Source: Fistulifera solaris
Taxonomy: Eukaryota; Bacillariophyta; Bacillariophyceae; Naviculales; Stauroneidaceae
Assembly (NCBI GenBank): GCA_030295235.1
Contig: AP026173.1
Coordinates: 496,001 to 560,000, forward strand
Direction: 5' to 3'
Length of the DNA stretch: 64,000 nt
Both the position numbers and the translations under genes were made by a program. The notes under the pieces are model-generated. The model was given only the letters and a program-made list of their open reading frames with translations, did no database searches and was not told the origin of the DNA. Positions 43,612 through 54,406 of this stretch are shown here, piece by piece (position 1 is the first letter of the stretch; the number at the start of each line of letters is the position of its first letter).

Positions 43612-43953
43612 TGTTGGAATCCACTTCCAGCTCGGAGCAACCCGCAGTATTAAACTTGTAGATCAATTAAGCTCCGAGCTTGTTATAGTGAATAGGTAGA
43701 TCAATAGTCTCTTTCTTGTCCTTTCTTAGTCTTAGTTGTTACTGTCTACTGGATTCATCCGAATCAATGAGCTCATTGATTCGGACGAGCCTTGGTCACT
43801 CCTCTTCCTGCCACTCGATCAGCCCACCTTACCGCTTTACTTGACTCGCCGATATCGCAGACTGTACGAGGACTTAGATGCTCAACGCCCTCGGCTAGTT
43901 TCGCCAGACCGGGAGTCGTTCGAGTCACGACCGATACTTGATTTTCTCCAACA
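43612..43953 (-). repeat. 5' LTR of the copia element (342 bp)
   Basis: It matches the 38247-38592 LTR with only a few differences and has the same TG...CA ends. Its palindrome copy is at 43759-43784. It ends 23 bp before the start codon of the downstream sulfotransferase-like gene. Confidence 0.95.
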
Positions 43954-43976
43954 ATAATGACATGTTCCTATAGTGT

Positions 43977-45267
43977 ATGAATCAACGGATGACATCTATG
44001 CTGAGAAATATCGTCAATGATGCAAAGAGCGGTAGCGAGGCGGCTCGCAAGATTGCCCGGACGACTACATCGCGAGCCATTCAGGCCATCACTCTTTTTC
44101 TTGTCGTAGTCGGAACAATTACTCTAGCCGGCGACTTCTATTTCCTTACCAACCTCCGAAAATCTCGCAAAAATCATCGTTCGCAAAAATTAGTCTCTAC
44201 TGCAAGAACACACAGCAGTGCAACTCTTCACGATCGAAGTGTGGTGGCCAATCTGTTACGAGACGCCGGTGCCACGGTGAAGGATGAATCCAAATTACCG
44301 ACACTGGGGCAAATCGCCGACTTGTATGGACCAAGACCCGTGATATTAGGCCTCGAGCATTGTGAGCGGTTTCGCACTTCGGTTCCGGCTTCCGGTAAGT
44401 AAGCTAGGCGACCATCGAAACCGCGTACAACACTCATAGGCGTCTCTCCCTCTCTCAAGAACGCATGCTGGGTGCCGCCGGAATGTTTTCGACGGGGACG
44501 AACCTAGTGACGCACCTATTGAAGAAGAACTGTTATATTCCCGAGCGCGCCGAAAAGTATGGTCTCGAGACGGCGACGAAAGAACAATTAGGCATGCGAT
44601 GGCAGGTACCTTGGGGAAAACACACACCGGCGGACTACAAAATTAAGCATGCCACCGAGAAGGCACAACAGATCAATAAAGACTTAATTTTGCCATGCGT
44701 GACAATCAGATCGCCGTGGCGATGGATGCAGAGCATGTGCAAGAATCCCTACACAGCTCGTTGGCCGCATGCAAACATCTGTCCTCATTTGGTCGTCAAC
44801 GCATCGGAATCCAGTCAGCAATGGAATCCAGTATCGGTCAAATACGGAGCAGGAACGGAAAATTACACATCGCTGGTTCATCTGTGGATCGAATGGTATG
44901 GCCAGTATGCACGATTAGTGCTGAATGACGATTTTGTAGAAAACCAGTCATATCCGGTCCTGATCATACGCATGGAAGATCTCATCTTTTATACACAAGA
45001 AACAGTGACGCAGATCTGCCAATGTGCAGGAGGAGTCATCTATGCTGACAAACCGTTTGAATATGTAGTTGAATCGGCCAAAAAGATTCACCAGGGCACG
45101 ACACCAGTATTGGATTAACGGAAGCGTGGATTAAATACAGTAAACCGCTTCAACCGCATGCCGGTTTTGTGCCGGAAGACTATCTTGCGGGCATTGACGC
45201 TTTAAATCATGATGATCTGTTCAAGTTAGTGGAACTCTTACATTATCATCATCCTCCATCCGATTAG
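43977..45267 (+). CDS. Sulfotransferase-like type II membrane protein, copy 2
   Basis: The start (MNQRMTSMLRNIV) is followed by an anchor (AIQAITLFLVVVGTITLAG). The catalytic-type domain has MLGAAGMFSTGTN, GMRWQVPWGKH, CVTIRSPWRWMQSMCKNPY and LIIRMEDLIFY, matching copy 1 at 12061. A 65-bp intron (44395-44459, GTAAGT to CTCAAG) sits just before the GMFSTGTN loop, a position copy 1 lacks. One missing base near 45104 breaks the frame; the next frame continues GLTEAWIKYSKPLQPHAG to the stop at 45267. A retroelement ends 23 bp before the ATG, so the native promoter lies about 5.7 kb away or is replaced by the LTR. It probably sulfates Golgi glycans or proteins. Confidence 0.7.
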
Positions 45268-45652
45268 AAAAGAAACTTCGGCCACATAACTGTTACGTAC
45301 GGCAGATAAGTGATGAACGCATCAATTTAGTCCATCGAGACTACCAGTGTGTTGAAAGTGGTCTGGTTTCTGAGTCAATTTCTCAGTGAAACGCATTTCA
45401 TCTTTCTGCTCGATCGCGCATTCTTCATTTAAGTGGTGCATCATCATGCGATCGAAAGAGCCATGCAACTATTGCTATGTCAACTTAGAGTTTGTCGATG
45501 GTATTGCACCCTGTGTTTTAGCTAATGCCCTATGACTTATTAGTCTAGCCACTTTAGTGTTAGCGTGCGACTCGTTAGCAAGATTAACTGTCGCATAGGT
45601 TTTGTCGCTGCAGCTCAATAATCGCCGTTAGCCGCGTACCGGTACAGTAACA
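45268..45652. other. Convergent 3' intergenic region
   Basis: It lies between the sulfotransferase gene and the next minus-strand gene. No feature is recognised. Confidence 0.5.
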
Positions 45653-46764
45653 TCATAGCTCCACCTCTACGTTGTCGAGAATGGATAAGTCTTGCTGCCT
45701 ATAATCTATTGGTAGCGGCGGGAAGAGTTTATCGCTCTTGTTTTTGATAATGCTTGCTTGCATTAACGAGTTCAACGACATCATATCTGTTTCCGTTGTC
45801 GAGCTTTTCGAGGCTTGTAATTGCTGCAACGAGCTGGGACTAGGCACGCCCATCTCTTCGCAAAGACGCCGATTCATCTCCTTGAGTTCCAAGAGATTTA
45901 CTTGCGACGAGACTGCCAGAGACTTACTCCTGCTGGAGTCGTTCTGTAAAAGGAAGGGAATATCTTCGCATCGGCGGCGTTTTCCGTCCTGCACGGACGC
46001 CCAGCTTGATCTACGCCTATTATTTCTACCTCCATTGATTTTTTGGGCTTCGATCTCGTCATGAACCGCCAATCTTTGTGCTCGTTGCATCGACCACTTT
46101 GAAACGTGTTCTATCACGTTGACGAATGGCATCGGCTAAACTAGGGTCGCCCTCCTCCCCATTATCCTCGCCGCCAGACAGAACTTCTCTGCGGATTTTC
46201 TGCAGTATAGCTCGTCGTTGTTCGGAAAGAACTGCATTTACATAAATAGCTCTGTGGACACACAACTCAGATTGTAACAAAGGGGAATGGAAGGGTTCCA
46301 GCCCTCGCAAGCAGTAAAAATCTTCTAAAACCTCGTCCAAGTCTCCTTGAAGAGAACGAAACATCCGAATAGTAGCCATTCGATCGCTTTTGAAATCTTC
46401 ATAGTCTTCTTCCTGAAATTGAATGAAAAGGATAGGGTAGAATGATCAGAAAACGAAATGGCCGAAGCGATTCTCAGTGCTTACGAAACGCTGAAAATGA
46501 CCCAGTCCCAGTGTAACATACCGTATACCATATCTGAGATCGCCTTCTTGCCTCCTCTATCGAATCAAGGCTCTCTTCTTCACTCAGATGCCCTGAAAGA
46601 GTTCGGAATTCATAACAGGCCTCATTGAGAGCGAACTGCACGCGCTTGTTTCCATTTCGGTGACCAATGACTTCATAAGGGCTCCTCCCAGTGTGCCGCA
46701 TTTCGCAATTACGAAAGGTTGTCGATTCATCTGATTTTAATTCAGCTGATACTTCCACATTCAT
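45653..46764 (-). CDS. Diatom-type hypothetical protein with IWYTxxDY motif
   Basis: Exon 1 (46522-46764) and exon 2 are joined across a 109-bp intron (46413-46521, GTATGT to TTTCAG) to give RRSQIWYTEEDYEDFKSDR. A tryptophan-tyrosine motif of this kind, followed by a helical region (RGLEPFHSP, AVLSEQRRAILQKIR), recurs in a diatom-restricted unknown family, as I recall it. The C-terminal third is charged and Ser-rich, with a nuclear-type basic patch (GGRNNRRRSS and GKRRR). One extra base near 46110 shifts the frame between DAIRQ and VIEHVSKWSMQRAQRLAVHDE. No enzymatic motif is seen, and function is unknown. Confidence 0.6.
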
Positions 46765-47699
46765 TGTGGCTTACTGCTGCCTCGAAGCCAATGATGGCTT
46801 GCGATTTATGTGCAATGCCTTGCTTCCGATTGTGATCCCAACAATGAAGTGAAGGAGCTTCATTATTATCTTCCCGTTCGAGGGTCGAAGTCTCCTAAGG
46901 AAAGCAAAATGCCAGGTACAAAGTACACTGTAACCTCAAAGACGTTCCGCTAATGTCTTGCGCTGTAAATAAGAAATAAGATATAGTTCTACAGTGGTTG
47001 GAGAAGTACGAAAGAAAACAGAGGAATTCTTATTTATTCAAAATTGACAAAGTTTGAAGTTTAAAGTAGAATTCGTGACTGTTAAAGTGCTCTCATATTT
47101 GATTTTACGTAATCTTTGGTACATATCAGAGTAGAGTAGACTCTCCACAATGTTTTTACAGTACAGACCTTAGTCCAATGAGAAAGAAGTCCTAAGCCCC
47201 AAATACGAACTTAGTGTCTACGTGGTACTCATGTTCCGCGATTCTTCATGCCTATAGTCTTGCTCTTACTTTTTACGCCATACAACTTTGTCTTAATATA
47301 AAGGTAGATTGTAGCTTAGCTTCTGTTTTCAAATTTCGACCTTCCTACAATAACACTCAAAAATTAGGACCAAAGTCATGGGGCAATAGTCTTACTTCCG
47401 TTTTACAAGTAGAAGAGGGCTTTGGGCCTTTATTGGTCTTGGAATTTGAGAACCGTGACATGGACCGTGACCGTGAACCGTGAGAACAACAAAGACGATA
47501 CCAGGTAAAAGGCCAGCACGTCATCCGGCCGAGTGAAGAGAGTGACGAGACAAACTCGTCTGTCCTTCAGTCGATCACTGACAACTGACAACGAGACGCA
47601 AACGAATAACGCAAAAATTATTGAAATAGATCAAAAACAACACCACTGTTTGTATCCTTTTGCCATTACGAAGTAAATCTTCTCTTCATAACACGCAAT
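46765..47699. other. Intergenic, 935 bp
   Basis: This is upstream sequence of the 46764 gene and the small gene at 47700. Low-complexity open frames here are not supported as genes. Confidence 0.5.
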
Positions 47700-48024
47700 A
47701 TGGTTCTCAGTGCACAAGCGCAGCGCAACTGGTAAGACCTACCAAGCAGTGGGCTTCGGGCGTTAATATCCTCACATTCACTGTTCGTTCATCATCCATC
47801 ACCATGTTTCCTTTACTACCAAAAGGCGGATAGCGGCCATTGTTGGATCTATAGCTGTAGCTGCACAAGGAATACTGTGGACGGACTATGATTTGCCGAC
47901 TCCGACACCCAATGAACGCCATGTCTTCTCTGGGATTCAAGACTATTATAAGAGTGGTGCTTGGAAATCTCGGTGGTTAGGAGTCAACCCGCCGACAGGT
48001 CACGACACGGGACGCAATGAATAA
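47700..48024 (+). CDS. Small two-exon gene, 76-residue single-span protein of unknown function
   Basis: Neither exon is long, but together they make a clean protein. Exon 1 (47700-47731) encodes MVLSAQAQRN, and the 94-bp intron (47732-47825, GTAAGA to CCAAAAG) splits a Trp codon. Exon 2 encodes RIAAIVGSIAVAAQGILW, then TDYDLPTPTPNERHVFSGIQDYYKSGAWKSRW, ending THDTGRNE-like before TAA at 48024. One short hydrophobic span and a basic N-terminus suggest an organelle inner-membrane or ER protein, perhaps a small respiratory-complex or assembly subunit; that is a guess. Support comes from consensus splice sites, an open joined frame and protein-like composition. Confidence 0.6.
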
Positions 48025-48465
48025 GATCAAGCGTCTTGAGCCGTTTCGTTCGGTCGGAACTGAACAAATTTGTCTTTTGGTCCCTGCTACTTAGGGGAAC
48101 GGCTCCACTCAAACTCAAAGATCCTTGCGTTTGTCAAATAGTCAGAATGCAATGGTTGAAATAGCTTTTGGTGGACTTCACAGAGCATTTAACGGAGTTT
48201 TAACTATAGTTGGAGCGATGTGCTTGGTAGTCTATCAAAAGGATTGCTTTCGCATTAGCATCACGTGACACACGTATGGAGGACGGACGCTGTCGTACCG
48301 GTGCTATGTTCTTCGCTTCTGCATGATACCATCGCGACCATCGGATTTTTCGAATTTTGACGTCAAATGCAAAAGATTGCCGAGTCGTCTAATCTAACTT
48401 CTCTTTAACTTCTAGCTCCTTGTTTCGGCATTAACGTGGTTATCAATCATCAGGTTTCATTCAAA
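48025..48465. other. Intergenic, no gene seen
   Basis: This is the upstream region of the phosphohexomutase gene. No repeat or RNA gene is recognised. Confidence 0.5.
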
Positions 48466-50301
48466 ATGCTTTCGGGGTTCTGTATAATCTTCGGCGCATT
48501 GCTGTATGCTGAACGATGCTGCGCGTTTCTGCGAAATCCATCACGCACGTCCCGTGCGACGACTCCATTGCATTCTTTGACGGACAAAGTTTCCCATCCC
48601 ATCCCGGCCTTTCTCACGCAGTCCTTCAATACAGAGTGCGACAACACCAATCGCCCACCGTCGCTCAATATATTGTTGCGCAGCATACAGCAATTGACTT
48701 ATTCAGGAAGTGACATTCGCGGTTATTTCGTCGATCACAGTCGCTTTGGTAGTTTGGCCAGCGTCGCGCACGAAATAGGCAAGGTTCAGCTTCATTATCC
48801 AGCACTCACGCCTCTGGCGGCGTACTGTCTGGGTCATGCACTGGCGGATCAACTGTTGTTGGAGCATTCGGAGGATGAGATCATCCAGGTTGCCATTGGT
48901 CAAGATCCTCGCCTGCATGGCAAGCGTCTGGTTGATTCCTTTGCTCGCGGTGCCGAAGCGGCCGATCCCAAAGTGCATGTCGTATACACGGGAATTTCTA
49001 CCACACCCGCGTGTGCGGCGTTTGTTTCTTTGCACCATTGCCACGCGGGTGTCATGGTGACGGCGAGTCACTTGCCTTTCTATCGGAATGGATTCAAAAT
49101 CTTTTATCGATCGGGTGGAATGACGTTGCCGGTATTGCAAGATTTGGGGGCACGTGCCGGTACGATATTGAATCAATGGTTCTCGGCTGGCATTTTGCCA
49201 CCGGCATCGGGAGGAGTGGAAGTTCGTTGTTCCGCGCATGTGTCGTACATGCCGGCCTACGCGGAGTCACTGAAACGAGCCGTCATTCAAAATGTCGGAC
49301 GTGAGAACAAGCCTTTGGAAGGGCTAAAAATTGTTTTCAATCCAGGAAACGGAGCCGGTGGGTTTTTCTATGATGTGCTGAAGGACTTGGGGGCGGATGT
49401 TTTGGGGAGCATTCATTTGGAGCCGGACGGAAACTTTCCCAATGGTGTCCCCAACCCGGAATATGAGCCCATGCTCTCTAGTACAATCCGGGCTTGTGAA
49501 GCAAGCGGGGCTGATCTTGGAATCATGCTCGATACAGATGCTGATCGATGCGGCTTTGTGACGCGTGGGAAAGATGGAATTTACGAGCCATTGAACAGAA
49601 ACCGGCTGATTGCGCTGTTGGGAGTAATGTTTGCAGAATCATCGCCCGGTTGTGCCTTTGTAACGGACTCTGTTACGTCCGAAGGATTATCCACTTTCTT
49701 GAAGGGCTTGGGCTTGACACATGTTCGCTATGTTAAAGGCTACATGAACGTTATTTCCAAGGCGAAAGAATTAACCGAATCCGGTGAACTCAATGCAGAA
49801 GTCGCAATAGAAACGTCTGGGCACTGTGCCATGAAGGAAAACTCGTACTTGGACGACGGCACGTATACTGCTGTTAAAGTTGTTAGTTTACTCGCAAAAC
49901 AAAGAGCAACTCAACAATGCCCCAGCCTACTTGATTTGATATCTTCCATGCCTGAAATGGACGAAATTTCAGAACTTCGTATGCCTGTTTTCGACAAGTC
50001 GATCGAAACTATGCGAGAGGTGTTCGATTTGTGTGCACTGACAATGGAGGATCAATCGTCCATGCCGAGCAACACCTGGGAAACAGATACAGAGAATCTG
50101 GAGGGAATTCGTATTCGAACCGGTAACAATCAATTTTTGATGCTCCGAAAGAGCCTCCATGACCCTATTATTAGTTTACAAATAGAAGCACGAAGTGTGG
50201 AGGAAGCGCGTGCGACTATTGTTAAGCCTCTGTTGCAGATTTTCAAGGACGAAGAGCAGATTGTTAACAATCTGGATCTTTCCGTGCTCGAGCAGTATTA
50301 A
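48466..50301 (+). CDS. Plastid-targeted phosphomannomutase/phosphoglucomutase family enzyme
   Basis: The 611-residue enzyme shifts phosphate between C1 and C6 of a hexose. From ATG 48466 a signal peptide (MLSGFCIIFGALLYAERCCAF) ends in CCAF, the plastid-entry motif, followed by an Arg/Ser/Thr-rich transit stretch. Catalytic landmarks: GVMVTASHLPFYRNGFKIF with the phosphoserine (TASH), GIMLDTDADRCGFV with the metal-binding D-x-D-x-D, and AIETSGHCAMKENSYLDDG, the sugar loop. The fourth domain is present near the end (RTGNNQFLMLRKS). The architecture is bacterial-type alpha-D-phosphohexomutase, so either PMM or PGM activity is possible; in a diatom plastid it could feed chrysolaminarin or sugar-nucleotide synthesis. 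The frame is intact, with no intron. Confidence 0.88.
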   Translation: MLSGFCIIFGALLYAERCCAFLRNPSRTSRATTPLHSLTDKVSHPIPAFLTQSFNTECDNTNRPPSLNILLRSIQQLTYSGSDIRGYFVDHSRFGSLASVAHEIGKVQLHYPALTPLAAYCLGHALADQLLLEHSEDEIIQVAIGQDPRLHGKRLVDSFARGAEAADPKVHVVYTGISTTPACAAFVSLHHCHAGVMVTASHLPFYRNGFKIFYRSGGMTLPVLQDLGARAGTILNQWFSAGILPPASGGVEVRCSAHVSYMPAYAESLKRAVIQNVGRENKPLEGLKIVFNPGNGAGGFFYDVLKDLGADVLGSIHLEPDGNFPNGVPNPEYEPMLSSTIRACEASGADLGIMLDTDADRCGFVTRGKDGIYEPLNRNRLIALLGVMFAESSPGCAFVTDSVTSEGLSTFLKGLGLTHVRYVKGYMNVISKAKELTESGELNAEVAIETSGHCAMKENSYLDDGTYTAVKVVSLLAKQRATQQCPSLLDLISSMPEMDEISELRMPVFDKSIETMREVFDLCALTMEDQSSMPSNTWETDTENLEGIRIRTGNNQFLMLRKSLHDPIISLQIEARSVEEARATIVKPLLQIFKDEEQIVNNLDLSVLEQY

Positions 50302-50370
50302 GTGAATTATGTAGCAAAGGTTTATGGTTACTCAGTAGCATCCAGTAGCCACGTTTGATCAATTTACCCT

Positions 50371-52210
50371 TCAAAAGAAACGTCTAAGGGCAGCCGGTGC
50401 ACTCTCTTTCGGTTTGTGTGCAACGTTGCCTTCTCTATCATTGGCGTTTTCTAATTTTTCCTTCTCCCGAAGTTCACGTAGTTTAATAGTATTTTGATCC
50501 AAGATATTTCTGTGTTTTCGGCGAAGCTGTGTTTGAATTTTGCTTCTCCCTCGCTTCTTTGTTTTTGCTTCTTCTGAGGAACAGCCTTCGCATTCGCAGC
50601 TTCTTGCAAGTCGTGGAGACGCTCCAGTCGTTTGTGCGGGTCAGATTCTTCAATACCACCAACTTGATCGGGGTCAAGCGCAATCATTTCCGGTCGCAGC
50701 TTGTCGAGAAGTGCCCTTACTTCTTCTTCTTGTCGCTGTTTGGCATCCTGCATCGGGTTTGTATTGTATTCAGCTGTATCTACTGATGGCTCACCGGAAC
50801 CAGGAATCACAATATTGCTAATACCGTCGGCTTGTCCAATACCACAAACGTCTTCGAACGGTCGGAATCTGAGTGTTTCAACAGGCCTTTTTCCTCCCAT
50901 CAAATGATGCATATAGGGATCTTTCACTTTCTCTCTCAATGCCTCTCGGCCCCAAAAAGTAGCATGACAACCGTGCCCGATACCGAGAATGCCTCGCTGA
51001 CTAATGTCCAGCGACGTCGGAATACCTCCTACGGTAAAGTAGGAATGAAGCTCTTTGTACATCCGCAGGTCCCACACTCGGACTTGTTTGTCCGCACCAC
51101 CGGTGACCATCGTCCTTCCCGTTCGGTCCACCGCCAAACTATGAATGGCAGCGCCTTTGTGACAAAGGATCTTGGCAAGGAACTGCGAACTCGCTGGACT
51201 CCATAGGGTAACTGTGCCGTTGGAATGGCCAGCGTGCAAGACAGCGTTCGCTGGATTTTGCCTCAATACAGAACAAGCCCCGAGTCTGGTTCTATGCTGC
51301 GACACCAGCTGTCCTGTGCTCGTATCTTGATACTTCAGCCAGCCGGCTCGTCCAATAGTAGCCAAAAGCCAGTGATACGGCAAAAATTGCAAAGCCATCG
51401 GATCGTTGTGATCGGACAATCGGTGAACCTCAGCACCCGTGTGGTCGTAAATGAATACATGATTCTTTTGGGCAGCCGCAAAAGAGTAAAGTTCTGCAAG
51501 AAGCACGCATCTCTGACTCTTTCATGTACGGTGAATTCAGTAACCAGCGACTTGCTTTGACAGTCCATCATCGCCAGGTGTCCGACCGATTTCCCATAAA
51601 GAATGGAATACCGCCCGGAACGATCGTATTCTAAACCGTAGGGAGCGGATTGACTTAGCGAAAGGTCATAAATATTACTCGCCGCATGCGGGTCAACATG
51701 CTGTAATTGTCGTTTTAACGCGACTTGGCTGAGCCCTGAAGTTCGTTCCATTTCATTTTCGGCTTCCAACAAACCAGCCTGCTCGGTTTGCAAAATTTCC
51801 GCCGCATCGACGGCAGCCACGGCAGCCTGCAAGCGTTTGGTTTCGTGTCTCACGAGTGCGGTAGCGACTCGCTTCCGTCCTCTGTTTTGCAAAGCCAGTT
51901 TTTGTTTCTCATTCAATTTCGCCAGGTTGGGATTTTCGTCGTCCTTGCGAAGAGTCTCGCGTCGTTCTTGCGCTGTCTCCTTGGCCACTCCCCACAACTG
52001 CCTCTGGATGGCGTCCTCATTCTTTTCCTGACTTTTCGCCAGAAGCTGTTTCTGCTGAAGTAACGCCTCTTTGTTCGATAAACCTCTCGAAATTTTCATG
52101 CTCCCATCTGGATCAAATTCTTTCTCTCTCGATTTAGGCGCCGGCTCTCCTTTTGATGAATCATCCTTCTTCGAAAAGCCATCCGAGTGCTTTGATGTTC
52201 GTTTCGTCAT
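50371..52210 (-). CDS. UTP7: U3 snoRNP WD-repeat protein UTP7 (WDR46/BING4)
   Basis: This is a subunit of the small-subunit processome that matures 18S rRNA in the nucleolus. ATG 52210 opens a charged N-terminal arm. WD repeats follow (AYGLEYDRSGRYSILYG, IHSLAVDRTGRTMVTGGADKQVRVWDL). The BING4 C-terminal domain has HATFWGREAL, YMHHLMGGKRPVETLRFRPFEDVCGIG and ALLDKLRPEMIALDPDQVGGI. Two single-base gaps change frame, near 51504 (RVRDACF then AELYSFAAAQKN) and near 50524 (FKHSF then RRKHRNILDQNTI). The true end is LRRFF with a stop at 50371, well past the nearest stop in the middle frame. Essential in yeast, which argues for sequence error. Confidence 0.9.
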
Positions 52211-52545
52211 TTTGTTGTAGCTATCGGGAAGAGACTGACAGTTGTGTATTGTTCATTCAGAGGAAAGCTATCCTATTATTGCAATACTTGATTTGGCAGA
52301 AAACATAAAATGGGTGGATTTGAACTTGCCCCGCACTTCTCTCGCGTTCGCGAATGAGGATTTGCGGTGGCCGAAGGACAGACGACACCTCAACTCACAC
52401 AAGACTGAATTTCAGTCGCGGTCCCTATTTTCTCCTTGCTGCGAACTTTAGACGACGAACTAGGTGCCAATAATGCTGAGTACTACTCTACTAGTCTGGA
52501 TGCCTGCAGCAATTGGTTTTCGTAAAACTTGCTTGTTTGCGGTTA
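52211..52545. other. Intergenic, no gene seen
   Basis: This is upstream sequence of UTP7 and 3' sequence of the next TPR gene. Confidence 0.45.
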
Positions 52546-53584
52546 TTAATTGTTTGCCGTTTGTATTCCATTGTCATTAATTAATCTAGGGCGACTCCAC
52601 GCGCCGTAGATCACTGAGAGACCCTGAATAATTGGCGAATTGTCAGGGGCTCCCGCTTTGCGATAAATTTCCAATGATGTTCGATAGAATATTTCGGCCT
52701 GCAAAGATCATCCTCCGCATCGAAAGCGTTGGCCAAGTTATGAGCGTCTCGGGCGACACAACAATGCTCTGTTCCGAATAGTTCTCTATGGATCCAAAAT
52801 ACTTTCGCAAAGCAGTTTCGAGCCTGCCGTGCGTTGCCCGAGCACAAGAACACCTCTCCTAAATGTTTCAATGTATCGATAGTGTCCACATGGGTGGGTC
52901 CGAGTTCGCCTTCGCGAATCAGAAAAGCTTCGAATAAATGGGAAATACTTTCGTTCCATCGCGCCGAGTTGCTGCAGGCCTGACCCAATAGATCCAGGCA
53001 TCGAGCACGGGCGATTGCTTTTGTAATACGCCAAATGTTTCTGCGGCCCTTTCGAGAATAGGAATGGCCTCATCATGCTGGTCTCGTTGAACTGCCGCGT
53101 TTCCTGTGTGAAGCATGGATACGGCTCGTCGGAATGCTTCCCTATGTTCTCTACGGTAATCGAGCATCGCTTGGCGCTCGAGTTGTTGCTGCAAGTCGAC
53201 AATGCAGCTTGGCTCAGGCAGTGTGTCGGGTGAAATTCGTTTGTAGGATACATTGCAAGGAGCGATGGTAGATTCATTGTCCTCTTCTTGAATTCCTGGC
53301 CTCTTTGTTCTCGATTTCGCTGATGGGCATCTCTCTGCTAGATCAATGATGCGAATACGCGAATTGGGTACCACTTTTCGATCTAACACGTCGAGTGCAT
53401 GGGGGTTTGACGTATTGGTTGCGGAAGATAATAAAGACGATGGCGTTACTGTTGAGCTAGCCGTAAGCTCATCCTCGAGATGTCGTTTAAACATTTGTGT
53501 TTTGGATGCGTTCATGTTTTTCACGTGGTATGGATACCTTGATTCGACCGCTTTCCTCGGATTGTAGCGAATTGTTCCGGTCAT
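52546..53584 (-). CDS. TPR protein, copy 1 (kinesin-light-chain-like repeats)
   Basis: The first in-frame ATG is 53584 (MTGTIRYNP); the open frame runs further up to about 53740 and a 5' exon is possible. A disordered Ser-rich half precedes TPR units: EAFRRAVSMLHTGNAAVQRDQHDEAIPILERA, CLDLLGQACSNSARWNESISHLFEAFLIRE, TLKHLGEVFLCSGNARQARNCFAKVFWIHRELFG and DAHNLANAFD. Two missing bases, T run 53019-53022 and the CC pair 52698-52699, move the frame. The last piece AEIFYRTSLEIYRKAGAPDNSPII ends at 52546. The repeats and motif order match the neighbour at 54407-55931, so the two are tandem paralogues. Likely a scaffold; partners are unknown. Confidence 0.62.
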
Positions 53585-54406
53585 GTCAACAAATCGGAAG
53601 TTTTTCAACAGACTGTTAACGGCAAAGGAGGGCTTTATTTTGGGTTCTTTAACTTCCGCTCGTATATCCTGGCTCGCCGATGTCAATCGTGGTGACTTAA
53701 GCAAAAATAATGATTTACAATAATCACGTTCGTGGGTCTGCTAAAAAGCAAAGATGTATGCTTGATTTGCCGAACGGTTGAGTTGAAAAATTTTGTAAAG
53801 AAAAAGTCACTCATTCGTTGGCCGTTCCGCGTTCTTGTCCGTGTTCCGTGCGAAGGCAAATCTTTTTGATGTTTGATGGGCCGGATCGCGGATCTATCGC
53901 TAGCTGTTGCATCATAATGGCCATTAAGTATTCAAATCTATTATGATGGGTCATTGTTCCATGGAAGGTGTGATCTCCTAAGTAAGTGTAACGAGCCTCT
54001 AATCATTTTAATTTTGTACCTTTGATAATGTACTTTCAGTCTTTAAGTACTCTTAATTTTAACTGCTTCAACGGATGTGATTTCCTGAGTCAATAATTTC
54101 TAATATTTCGGCCTTCTGGCTTTGCATTCGCTTCGCTTGGCTTTGGCTTGGCTTGGCTTGGCTTTGGTTTGGCTTGGTATTTTCGCTTAGCGTCTGCATG
54201 CCGTCCGATTAGCTAGGCAGTGCTTCGTATAGTGCCTTTCTTTGGCTACCGGTACCAGATTACAAAAGAAGTAATCATAATTCGTCATCCTCCAAAATCA
54301 AAACGTGACCTTCAAATTGTAATCGGCAGTCAGCTATACATGTCTCTATTCAAAGTCTAGTTTAAGCGTTTATTCTTGTTACAAATCACTATTCAAAAAA
54401 GTAAAA
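53585..54406. other. Intergenic, contains a GGCTTT/GGCTTG microsatellite
   Basis: This 0.8-kb space lies between the two TPR genes. It holds a simple repeat at 54131-54177, and its right part is AT-rich without coding signal. An unresolved 5' exon of TPR copy 1 might lie at 53585-53750. Confidence 0.5.
54131..54177. repeat. Simple tandem repeat of GGCTTT/GGCTTG
   Basis: About eight imperfect copies of a 5-6 bp unit (GGCTT with a T or G) occur in a row. Confidence 0.8.

Larger units (their letters stand above)
38242..43958 (-). mobile_element. Ty1/copia-type LTR retroelement with 5-bp target duplication, coding region broken
   Basis: The element runs on the minus strand from about 43953 to 38247, with the 5-bp duplication ATAAT on each side. 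Part order is that of Ty1/copia: Gag at about 42.7-43.4 kb, a CCHC zinc knuckle (CYNCNNYGHYSGNC) and aspartic protease about 42.1-42.5, integrase 41.3-41.9, reverse transcriptase with YVDD 39.1-39.9, and RNase H 38.7-39.0. An acidic, Glu/Asp-rich linker lies between integrase and reverse transcriptase. The coding region is interrupted, with about half a dozen breaks. The two LTRs are nearly identical, so the insertion is young. It resembles diatom CoDi-type elements by context; the exact lineage was not tested. Confidence 0.93.

Noticed and set aside
47214-47483. 89-codon open frame on the plus strand
   Set aside because: Unstructured composition with no recognisable domain; not supported beyond chance.
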